Source of the DNA: an uncultured Bacteroidales bacterium
Lineage (GTDB): Bacteria > Bacteroidota > Bacteroidia > Bacteroidales > Paludibacteraceae
DNA: 64,000 nt
Reading direction: 5' to 3'
NCBI GenBank assembly: GCA_946059305.1
Contig: CAMGMU010000002.1
Location: forward strand, 1-64,000
In this document: positions 36,941-44,502 of the stretch, in pieces
Layout: each line of letters opens with the position of its first letter
Position numbering within the stretch: the first letter of the stretch is position 1
Program-made: the position numbers and the translations under genes
The notes under the pieces: generated by a model
Databases searched by the model: none
What the model saw: the letters and a program-made list of their open reading frames with translations, nothing else
What the model was told of the DNA's origin: nothing

Positions 36941-38362
36941 TTATTGGTTCAAATATTGTTCTTGAAGTTTCTTAATCAGGTGTTGCGCCTTCATGTTATT
37001 GGGGTCGAAAATCTCGTCTGGCAAAGCGGGGATCTTCAATTGCGTACCTACTGTGACCGTACTCGGATTCTTTATTTTATCTTTGTTGGCTTCGTAGATG
37101 AACACCCATAATTCTTTGTTGTCGTAAAACTTTTTGGCAATCCACGTCAAGCGACTACCTTCTCTTACGGTCTCAAAACCGATGAATTCGGTGTATATGC
37201 GCTCTTTGTAGAAATCCGTTTGGGGCAATGCTTTTGGCGTTTCTGCCAATGCCGAAGAATCACCATTCCGAACGGCTTCATCCGCTGTATTCGCCACTGA
37301 ATCCGACGACTCATCGGCAAAAACAGATGCATTTGCGGTGGCTGAGAGCGCTTCATCTTGAGGAGTGGCTTCGTTGTCAACCATTGCTTGTTCTGCATTC
37401 ATTTGGCCATTCAGCATGTCTGCCCATTCTTCAATCTTATTCTGAAGGAAAAGACCGCAAATAAACAGTAGTATTATCAACGATAATACGGTAATACATG
37501 CTACCAACCATCCTCTGAATGGTTTCTCTTTCTTTTCTTCTTTCTCTTTCGTTTCTCCGTTGACTTCAGATACTTTTTGGGTATCAACCGGAGTCTCTTT
37601 CTTTTCAACTATCGGTTTCTCAACTATCGGTTCCTCTTTGCTTTCAGCATCCGGTTCCTCAACTATTGGTTCCTCTTTGCTTTCAGCATCCGATACCTCA
37701 ACTATCGGTTCCTCTTTGCTTTCAGCATCCGATACTTCAACTATCGGTTCCTCTTTGCTTTCAGCATCCGGTTCCTCAACTATCGGTTCTTCTTTGCTTT
37801 CAGCATCCGATACCTCAACTATAGGTTCCTCTTTGCTTTCAGCATCCGACTCTTCAATGGCTGATTCCTCTTTGCTTTCAACTATCGGTTCATCAACTTT
37901 TGTTTCGGTTTCAGCAGGCTCTTCGTTGGTGAGATCAGCCCCCAAATCGGCCAATAAATCTTTGATTTCCAGCGCTTGCTCATCGAATTTCTGCATGGGA
38001 TCGGACTTCGGCATTTGTCCTTCGATGACATTACCGTTATCGTCAAGAATAACAGGCTCTAAATCCGCATACGGCTCATTGATGCGCTCTTTCACATTCT
38101 GCTCCGGCGTGAACGATAACTTCTGATAACCTTCGATTACGATAGGTTCGCCTGTAGAGATGTTGACGCTTTTTCGGGGTTCTACCCATTGCAGTTTGAA
38201 CGTTCCCAAACCGCTGATTCGTACTATTTTATCTTTCTGAAGTCCTTCTTTAATCGTGGCAATGAGTAGGTTGAGGAAAGCGCTCACTTGCGCCTCCTCT
38301 ATTTGGGTTTGCTTAGCTATTGCCTTGCGTAGATCGACTATGGTAATTTTTTCTTCTGCCAT
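36941..38362 (-). CDS. HU/IHF-like DNA-binding protein with membrane helix and LysM domain
   Basis: The 473-residue protein has an N-terminal HU/IHF-like domain (about 1-100, with RISGLGTFKLQWVEPRKSVN as the beta-arm region). Seven acidic repeats follow (about 162-247, consensus ESKEEPIVEVSDA), then a Lys-rich stretch (KEKEEKKEK), one membrane helix (about 284-306), a Ser/Ala-rich spacer, and a LysM domain (about 394-446, FETVREGSRLTWIAKKFYDN to VGTQLKIP). The positive charges before the helix put the HU domain in the cytoplasm and LysM in the periplasm. Its role is not known to me; a link between chromosome and cell wall is inferred from the architecture. It starts four bases after a plain HU gene. 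Confidence 0.85.
   Translation of the reverse strand: MAEEKITIVDLRKAIAKQTQIEEAQVSAFLNLLIATIKEGLQKDKIVRISGLGTFKLQWVEPRKSVNISTGEPIVIEGYQKLSFTPEQNVKERINEPYADLEPVILDDNGNVIEGQMPKSDPMQKFDEQALEIKDLLADLGADLTNEEPAETETKVDEPIVESKEESAIEESDAESKEEPIVEVSDAESKEEPIVEEPDAESKEEPIVEVSDAESKEEPIVEVSDAESKEEPIVEEPDAESKEEPIVEKPIVEKKETPVDTQKVSEVNGETKEKEEKKEKPFRGWLVACITVLSLIILLFICGLFLQNKIEEWADMLNGQMNAEQAMVDNEATPQDEALSATANASVFADESSDSVANTADEAVRNGDSSALAETPKALPQTDFYKERIYTEFIGFETVREGSRLTWIAKKFYDNKELWVFIYEANKDKIKNPSTVTVGTQLKIPALPDEIFDPNNMKAQHLIKKLQEQYLNQ
37613..37879. repeat. 39-bp tandem repeat array inside the HU-LysM gene
   Basis: Seven in-frame units encode ESKEEPIVEVSDA or close variants; five middle units are nearly identical in DNA. 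As the period is a multiple of three, gain or loss of a unit would only change linker length. Confidence 0.9.
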
Positions 38363-38365
38363 CGT

Positions 38366-38644
38366 TTATGCGTTCTTCAGTTCCTCTTTCAAATTTGGAT
38401 TGGCTTTGAAATTAACTTGCAATTTCGGGGGTGTAAGCGTTCGAACGCCCGTCTTGGGGTGTACGGATACACGCTCGTTTTTTTGCTTCACTTCCAATGT
38501 TCCAAAGTTCTGAATCATAACGCTTTTGCCATCCAGAAGCGATTGCACAATCGTATCGCTGGTGGCATTTAATAGCTGTTCGGTTTGCACCTTGGTCATG
38601 TTCAAACGATTCGCTATTTCATTTATGAGTTCTTTTTGTGTCAT
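38366..38644 (-). CDS. HU-family DNA-binding protein
   Basis: The 92-residue protein (MTQKELINEIANRLNMTKVQ) has the HU/IHF fold: an N-terminal helical pair, IQNFGTLEVKQKNERVSVHPKTG as beta arms, and PPKLQVNFKANPNLKEELK at the end. It bends and packs DNA as a dimer, and could also pair with the HU domain of the next gene. I chose the ATG at 38644; a TTG lies four codons upstream. Confidence 0.92.
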   Translation of the reverse strand: MTQKELINEIANRLNMTKVQTEQLLNATSDTIVQSLLDGKSVMIQNFGTLEVKQKNERVSVHPKTGVRTLTPPKLQVNFKANPNLKEELKNA

Positions 38645-38662
38645 GTATTCAGTCAATAATTG

Positions 38663-40027
38663 TTATTGTATCAGTTCGCCATACAGGTCGAAATTCTCGC
38701 TTCCTGTTATCTTGATATCGTAGAATGCGCCCACTTGCAGAGGTGTCAGCTTGCTGATGAGTACCTCGCAATCCACTTCCGGACTGTCCCACTCTGTACG
38801 GCCTACATAATAATCGTCTTCTTCGCGGTCGATGATGGTTCGGAGCGTCTTTCCTATACGGCTTTCGCTAATCTCGCTGGCAATCTTCTCTTGCAAACGC
38901 ATCAACGTATCCAATCGATTCTGCTTCACATCCTCCGGTATATCGTCGGCATAATGTTCGGCTGCATAGGTGCCTTCTTCGTTGGAAAAAGCAAACGCTC
39001 CCATTCGCTCAAACCGCATCGTCTCTGCAAACTGCAGAAGTGCGCTAAAGTCCTCCTCCGTTTCGCCCGGATGCCCCACCATCAGAGTCGTTCGGAGGCA
39101 GATCCCCGGTACTTCTTGTCGGATGGTGCGAATCAAGTCGGTTTGTTCTTGAGCAGAAATGTGCCGCCTCATTTTCGTGAGCATATTGTCCGTACAATGC
39201 TGAAGCGCTATATCGAGGTACTTGCACACATTCTTTCTTTCGCGCATGACGCGCAAGAGGTCCATAGGAAAATCGGTAGGGTAGGCGTAATGCAAACGAA
39301 TCCATTCCACGCCCTCAATATCGCTCATGCGTTCTACCAATTGCGGCAACAGATGCACCCCTTTCCGGCCATCAACCTCCAAATCCGTTCCATAGGCGGA
39401 TAAGTCTTGAGCAATCACCTGAAACTCCTTGACGCCTTGCTTGGTCAACCATCGTACCTCTTCGAGAATCTCCTCCATCGGCCTACTCGTATGCCGCCCC
39501 GTGATGAGCGGAATGGCGCAATACGAGCAGAAGCGGTTGCATCCTTCAGAAATCTTGAGGTATGCGAAATGCCCTGGGGTGGTGAGGGTTCGCTCTTGCA
39601 GACAACCCGTTTCTACGGCATGGCCGAGGTCGGCAATCAAGTCCATGAAAGAGAACTTGCCGTAATACTTGTCCACTTCCGGCAACTCTTCCTCCAGTTC
39701 TGCCATGTATCGCTCGCTGAGGCAACCCATCACGAAGAGTTTCTTCAGTTTTTTCCGTTTCTTACGCTCTGCAAATTGCAGAATCGTGTTGATGGATTCT
39801 TCTTTGGCATCACCTATAAATCCACAGGTATTGATTACGGCAATCTCGCCTTGCGGCTGCTCGGAGTCGTGAACACAACGATAGCCTGCTGCCTCCAATT
39901 GGCGCATCAACCGCTCTGCATCCACTAAGTTTTTGGAGCATCCTAATGTGATAATATCAATTTCGTTTTTGTGCAAAATGGTCGTATTACGTTGATTATT
40001 GTAGGATGAAAATGGGATACCCACCAT
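38663..40027 (-). CDS. rimO: Ribosomal protein S12 methylthiotransferase
   Basis: The 454-residue radical-SAM enzyme has an N-terminal UPF0004 domain with DIITLGCSKNLVDAERLMRQ and the radical-SAM cluster motif CNRFCSYCAIP. A C-terminal TRAM domain ends the protein (TPLQVGAFYDIKITG). The LGCSKNxVDxE pattern separates RimO from MiaB. It adds a methylthio group to the conserved Asp of S12. The N-terminus may be shorter, as about 20 residues precede the conserved start. Confidence 0.94.
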   Translation of the reverse strand: MVGIPFSSYNNQRNTTILHKNEIDIITLGCSKNLVDAERLMRQLEAAGYRCVHDSEQPQGEIAVINTCGFIGDAKEESINTILQFAERKKRKKLKKLFVMGCLSERYMAELEEELPEVDKYYGKFSFMDLIADLGHAVETGCLQERTLTTPGHFAYLKISEGCNRFCSYCAIPLITGRHTSRPMEEILEEVRWLTKQGVKEFQVIAQDLSAYGTDLEVDGRKGVHLLPQLVERMSDIEGVEWIRLHYAYPTDFPMDLLRVMRERKNVCKYLDIALQHCTDNMLTKMRRHISAQEQTDLIRTIRQEVPGICLRTTLMVGHPGETEEDFSALLQFAETMRFERMGAFAFSNEEGTYAAEHYADDIPEDVKQNRLDTLMRLQEKIASEISESRIGKTLRTIIDREEDDYYVGRTEWDSPEVDCEVLISKLTPLQVGAFYDIKITGSENFDLYGELIQ

Positions 40028-40067
40028 CCATTTTTTGCTTGTTTGCGATGTTTGTTGGCTGCTTCGG

Positions 40068-42248
40068 TTAGTTGCCTAATTCGCTTTGGAATTTCACTCT
40101 TACCAACCGAATATCAATCTCGCTGATGTCGTCTTCATCGAGTTCTTTCATCGCCACCTTCACGCTATCGGTGTTAGCCGTACGGAAGTAATCGTAGATT
40201 TCGTCGCGTTTGTCTTCCTCCATGATTTCGTCGATGAAGTAATTGATATTCAACTTTGTACCGCTGTAAACGATAGCCTCAATCTCGTCCAGCAGTTCTT
40301 CCATCGACATGCCTTTTGACTCAGCCAAATCGTCTAAATCCACGCGTCTGTCAATGGCTTGAATGATGCTGATCTTCTGCTGCGAATTTTTGGCTACCGA
40401 GCGAATACGCATATCTTCCGGACGGATGATCTCGTTTTCTTCAACGTATTCTTTGATAATGCGGATGAATTCCTCACCGTATCGTTTCGCTTTGCCAGCA
40501 CCTACTCCCGGGATATTCTGAAGCTCCTCATACGTGATGGGGTAGGTAGTAGCCATAGCCTCCAAACTCGGGTCTTGGAAAATCACGAATGGCGGCACGT
40601 TCATCTTCTTCGATAATTTCTTGCGCGTGTCTTTGAGAATGCTGTAGAGCACGTCATCGGCAGCTGCGCAACCGGCCATATTCTCTATATCGCCTGCATC
40701 GCTATCGCCATCGCCCTCTACTGGCACCTTGAATTCCGTAGGTTTCTTGAGGAATTTCTTGCCTGCAGAAGTGATTTTCAGAATGCCGTAACTCTCAATC
40801 TCCTGCTTCAGATAACCCGAGAGCATAGCCTGACGGATAACGGCATTCAGCAAGTCTTCATCTTCATCTACCGCACAACCAAATGAATCTGACTCATCGT
40901 GTTTGTACGACTTGATGGCGGCCGTCTCATGTCCTTTCAAGAAATTAATAATATGGTCCGCCTTAAACTGCTCTTTGAGCTCGATAATCGTTTCCAAAAC
41001 GAGCTGAAGCAACTCGGTTGCGTCCTTCATATTGTAGGATTTCTTGCAGTTGTCGCAACATCCGCAATTGTCCTGCGTGTATTCTTCTCCGAAATAATGG
41101 AGGAGGAATTTTCGGCGACAGATATTGGTGGTGCAGTAGTTTTTGGTTTCTTGAAGCAACTGCTGACCAATCTCTTTCTCGCTGCCCTGTTTGTCTTGCA
41201 TGAGTTTGTTGAGCCGGTCGATATCCTTGTCGCAATAGTAGCAGATGCAATGGCCTTCACCGCCATCGCGACCCGCACGACCCGTTTCCTGATAATAGCC
41301 TTCAAGCGATTTGGGAACATCATAATGGATAACAAATCGCACGTCCGGTTTGTCAATGCCCATACCAAACGCAATGGTAGCAACGATTACCTGACAACGT
41401 TCCATCAAGAAAGCGTCTTGCGTCTCGGTTCGCATGGCAGCATCCATACCGGCATGATACGGCATCGCTGCGATATTATTTACCTTCAGGCGGGCTGCCA
41501 ATTCCTCCACCGTCTTGCGGCTCAGGCAATAGATGATGCCCGATTTGCCTTCCATCTGACGGATAAATTTAATGATGTCTTTATCTACGTCCTCCGTCTT
41601 CTGACGCACTTCATACATCAGATTGGAGCGGTTGAAACTCGATTTGAACACAGTGGCACGTTGCATGCCTAAGTTCTTCTGGATGTCTTTCTGAACCTTC
41701 GGTGTGGCGGTTGCAGTCAAGGCGATGATTGGCGCTTTGCCTATATTCTCCGTGGTAGGCTTGATCTCACGGTATTCCGGACGGAAATCATGTCCCCACT
41801 CCGATATACAATGCGCTTCATCCACTGCATAAAACGATATCTTTACCTGTCGCAAAAAGTCGATATTCTCCGTTTTTTTGAGCGACTCAGGAGCTACATA
41901 CAGCATTTTCGTTTTGCCTGCCAATATGTCTTCCTTTACCGCCTGAATCTCCGGGCGGGAAAGCGATGAATTGATGAAATGGGCTATTCCATCCTCATCT
42001 GAATAATTGCGCATGGCATCCACTTGATTCTTCATTAACGCGATCAGGGGAGAAATTACAATCGCAGTACCTTCCATCAGCAGCGAAGGAAGTTGATAAC
42101 ACAAACTCTTGCCACCACCAGTTGGCATCAACACAAACGTGTCATTGCCATCCATCAGGTTACTGATAATCTCTTCTTGTTTGCCCTTGAACTTGTCATA
42201 ACCGAAGTTCTTTTTTAATGCTTCGATTAGTTCCTCGTGTCTGTTCAT
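40068..42248 (-). CDS. recQ: ATP-dependent DNA helicase RecQ
   Basis: The 726-residue helicase has Walker A MPTGGGKSLCYQLP, DEAHCISEWGHDFRPEY and motif VI QETGRAGRDG. The RQC zinc site is CRRKFLLHYFGEEY...CGCCDNC, and an HRDC-like region lies near 540-610 (PPFVIFQDPSLEAMA). It unwinds DNA 3' to 5' in recombination repair. I chose the ATG at 42248 (MNRHEELIEALK); a TTG lies eight codons upstream. It is the first gene of the fifteen-gene minus-strand run. Confidence 0.95.
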   Translation of the reverse strand: MNRHEELIEALKKNFGYDKFKGKQEEIISNLMDGNDTFVLMPTGGGKSLCYQLPSLLMEGTAIVISPLIALMKNQVDAMRNYSDEDGIAHFINSSLSRPEIQAVKEDILAGKTKMLYVAPESLKKTENIDFLRQVKISFYAVDEAHCISEWGHDFRPEYREIKPTTENIGKAPIIALTATATPKVQKDIQKNLGMQRATVFKSSFNRSNLMYEVRQKTEDVDKDIIKFIRQMEGKSGIIYCLSRKTVEELAARLKVNNIAAMPYHAGMDAAMRTETQDAFLMERCQVIVATIAFGMGIDKPDVRFVIHYDVPKSLEGYYQETGRAGRDGGEGHCICYYCDKDIDRLNKLMQDKQGSEKEIGQQLLQETKNYCTTNICRRKFLLHYFGEEYTQDNCGCCDNCKKSYNMKDATELLQLVLETIIELKEQFKADHIINFLKGHETAAIKSYKHDESDSFGCAVDEDEDLLNAVIRQAMLSGYLKQEIESYGILKITSAGKKFLKKPTEFKVPVEGDGDSDAGDIENMAGCAAADDVLYSILKDTRKKLSKKMNVPPFVIFQDPSLEAMATTYPITYEELQNIPGVGAGKAKRYGEEFIRIIKEYVEENEIIRPEDMRIRSVAKNSQQKISIIQAIDRRVDLDDLAESKGMSMEELLDEIEAIVYSGTKLNINYFIDEIMEEDKRDEIYDYFRTANTDSVKVAMKELDEDDISEIDIRLVRVKFQSELGN

Positions 42249-42357
42249 CTTTTTTGCCTGTTTTTGTGTCAATTTGTAGTTGACTATGCTTGATTTTATT
42301 ACTATTAATAACGTGTGTTTTCCTCGCAGAAAGTGCTCCTTCCTGCGAAAACGAAGA

Positions 42358-42389
42358 CAAAGGTAGCGCTTTTTTTTGAATTATGCAAA
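42358..42389 (-). promoter_or_regulatory. Promoter at the head of the fifteen-gene minus-strand run
   Basis: Read on the minus strand: TTTG (42389-42386), 20 bases, TACCTTTG (42365-42358). This is a perfect consensus. The leader to recQ is about 100 bases. I saw no equally good box between the following genes, though internal promoters cannot be excluded. Confidence 0.8.
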
Positions 42390-42428
42390 TATTTGTTTAA
42401 AAAAAATGAATTTTTTTCGCGAAGCCAC

Positions 42429-42446
42429 TTTTTTTAGAACCCACCT
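42429..42446. repeat. Arm of the AGAACCCACC repeat family
   Basis: TTTTTTTAGAACCCACCTTT matches the right arm of the element at 12506-12589. No partner arm is clear. Confidence 0.45.
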
Positions 42447-42652
42447 TTGCATTTTGTTTGGCCGGGAATGAGTGTTTGCTGCCTATTGTGTTTTAGTTGG
42501 CATTTTCACAAAGAATCTTCCTCGATTTCTCCACAATGCCTCCTCAATGCCTCCTCAATGAGTCCTCATCGTCTCCGAATGCCCTCTTCTCCCCTTTTAA
42601 AAACTTTCTTCTTCCTTCATTATGGCTCCGTCTGCCTCCCTCCATCCATAAC

Positions 42653-42724
42653 GCATCTAGCTTACATCTAGCTTACAGCGCACGACAACGTAAGCTAGAT
42701 GTAAGCTAGATGTAAGCTAGATGC
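42653..42724. repeat. Cruciform built from an 11-bp unit
   Basis: The left arm 42653-42676 is GC plus two units ATCTAGCTTAC. The right arm 42690-42724 has three units of the complement GTAAGCTAGAT plus GC. The arms can pair over 22 to 24 bases without mismatch, in more than one register. The region 42249-43000 has no gene; besides this it holds the recQ promoter, a repeat arm, a CCTCCTCAATG direct repeat near 42535-42560, and the MFS control region. Confidence 0.85.
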
Positions 42725-42830
42725 ACGAGTGATGCGTGAAGAAACGTAGGGTTAATCGACTCTTTTGTGGATTTGCGAAGATTTCATTCTGTTAAATTGG
42801 AGTATTCTCGCAAATTATCATATAATATTC

Positions 42831-42868
42831 TGCAATGCATTGCAAAAATACTTTCAAAATGCATTTTG
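42831..42868. promoter_or_regulatory. Twin 14-bp palindromes, candidate operator
   Basis: TGCAATGCATTGCA (42831-42844) and CAAAATGCATTTTG (42855-42868) are both perfect palindromes centred on ATGCAT. Their centres are 24 bases apart, 45 to 80 bases upstream of the MFS -33 box. The first resembles LacI-family sites in its TGCAA...TTGCA outline. Confidence 0.5.
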
Positions 42869-42912
42869 GGAACGTTTGCGTGAAAATTTTGGGATATAAA
42901 AGTATAAGTTCG

Positions 42913-42944
42913 TTTGGTGGATTAAAATTTTTTTTGTACTTTTG
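42913..42944 (+). promoter_or_regulatory. Promoter of the sugar-uptake cluster
   Basis: TTTG (42913-42916), 20 bases, TACTTTTG (42937-42944). It precedes the MFS gene. No equally good box is seen before the lipoprotein, SusC or SusD genes, so the four may share it. Confidence 0.75.
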
Positions 42945-43000
42945 CAAAAATTTTGGTGTCCGTAAAATTTTCGTGCATTTAATCTTTAATTTTATTCATC

Positions 43001-44350
43001 ATGAATAAACTCAATACAAATCGTTCGTTATTTCAGCTCTTTAATTTGAGTGCCGGCTTCTTCGGCGTTCAGATTGCTTATGCGCTTCAGAGTGCTAACA
43101 TCTCGCGCATTTTTGCAACCCTCGGTGCTGACCCGCACACCCTATCATTCTTCTGGATTCTTCCGCCGCTTATGGGTATGATTGTGCAGCCGATTATCGG
43201 TAAGTATTCAGATCGTACGTGGTGCCGCCTCGGCCGTCGTAAGCCCTATCTGCTGGTGGGCGCTATCATCGCGGTGGCTGTGATGCTGCTGCTGCCCAAT
43301 GCCGGCAATTTCACGTTCTCGCAGGGACTGTTCCTCGGACTGAATGCCGCTATGTGGTTCGGACTTTTCTCGCTGATGTTCCTCGATACCTCCATCAATA
43401 TCGCGATGCAGCCGTTTAAGATGATGGTGGGCGATATGGTTAATGAGGAGCAGAAAGGTACGGCTTACAGTATCCAATCATTCCTCTGCAACGCAGGCTC
43501 GCTCGTGGGTTACCTCTTCCCGATTTTCTTTACCTGGATTGGTATTGCCAACACGGCTCCCGAAGGTGTGATTCCTGATTCGGTGAAGTGGTCGTTCTAT
43601 ATCGGTGCGGCTATTCTGATTCTCTGTGTGCTCTATACCTTCTTTGCGGTCAAAGAGCTTGATCCGCAGGAATACAAGGCGTTCCATGGGCTCTCAGAAG
43701 CGCCTGAGGAGGGTAAGAAAGAGGATGTGAACTTCGTTAAGTTGCTCCTTCATGCTCCTTCTACCTTCTGGACAGTGGGACTTGTACAGTTTTTCTGCTG
43801 GGCTGCGTTCATGTACATGTGGACCTACACCAACGGTTCGGTAGCTACCCAATGTTTTGGTTGGGATGGCGTGACTACAGCTGCTGAAGCATATCAGAAT
43901 GCAGGCAACTGGGTGGGCGTGGTGTTTGCGGTACAAGCGGTTGGTTCGCTTTTCTGGGCCGCTTTCCTGCCCAAACTCGAACATTGGGTTGGCAATAAGG
44001 GCGCGTATATTATCTCGCTCATCGTAGGTGGGTTGGGCTTCATGTCTCTTATCTTCGTTACCAACCAATACGTGCTCTTCCTTTCGTTTGCGTTGGTTGG
44101 TGCTGCTTGGGCGGCTATGCTCGCGTTGCCCTTCACCATCCTGACCAACTCACTCAAGGGTGACAACATGGGCTACTATCTCGGACTCTTCAACTGCACC
44201 ATCTGCCTCCCGCAAATTGTAGCTGCTCTCTGCGGTGGTGTACTCCTTAAATATATATGCGCGGGCACGCAAGTATGGATGCTCTTCATCGCGGGCGTCT
44301 TGCTCCTCGCTGGTGCTGCTTCCGTGCTACTCATCCGAGAGAAAAAATAA
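43001..44350 (+). CDS. SLC45-like MFS sugar transporter
   Basis: The 449-residue protein has twelve membrane segments. After helix 2 it has GKYSDRTWCRLGRRKPYLLVG, the D-R-x-GRR/KP loop typical of the SLC45/sucrose-maltose branch of the major facilitators. FNLSAGFFGVQIAYALQSANISRIF at the N-terminus matches bacterial members found near starch or maltose genes. It should import a di- or oligosaccharide with protons across the inner membrane. The following SusC/SusD pair would bring the sugar across the outer membrane. Confidence 0.85.
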   Translation: MNKLNTNRSLFQLFNLSAGFFGVQIAYALQSANISRIFATLGADPHTLSFFWILPPLMGMIVQPIIGKYSDRTWCRLGRRKPYLLVGAIIAVAVMLLLPNAGNFTFSQGLFLGLNAAMWFGLFSLMFLDTSINIAMQPFKMMVGDMVNEEQKGTAYSIQSFLCNAGSLVGYLFPIFFTWIGIANTAPEGVIPDSVKWSFYIGAAILILCVLYTFFAVKELDPQEYKAFHGLSEAPEEGKKEDVNFVKLLLHAPSTFWTVGLVQFFCWAAFMYMWTYTNGSVATQCFGWDGVTTAAEAYQNAGNWVGVVFAVQAVGSLFWAAFLPKLEHWVGNKGAYIISLIVGGLGFMSLIFVTNQYVLFLSFALVGAAWAAMLALPFTILTNSLKGDNMGYYLGLFNCTICLPQIVAALCGGVLLKYICAGTQVWMLFIAGVLLLAGAASVLLIREKK

Positions 44351-44361
44351 ATAGATGTCTT

Positions 44362-44461
44362 CGTGAAAAACTGTTTCCGAAAAACACGTTTCCGAAAAAC
44401 TGTTTCCAAAAAACTGTTTCCGAAAAACACGTTTCCAAAAAACTGTTTCCGAAAAACACGT
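44362..44461. repeat. 14/15-bp tandem repeat between MFS and lipoprotein genes
   Basis: About seven units of (G/A)AAAAACTGTTTCC or GAAAAACACGTTTCC alternate without gap. Each unit contains GTTTCCGAAAAAC, which is itself close to palindromic. The array fills most of the 150 bases between the genes. Confidence 0.85.
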
Positions 44462-44502
44462 TAAAATACCAAATATCATAACTTTATTAACTACATTCCA
44501 AG

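Noticed and set aside
37560-38126. 188-residue Ser/Thr/Ile-rich plus-strand frame opposite the HU-LysM gene
   Set aside because: It is the antisense reading of the 39-bp repeat array; it has no promoter and looks like an ice-nucleation or adhesin repeat only because of the periodicity.
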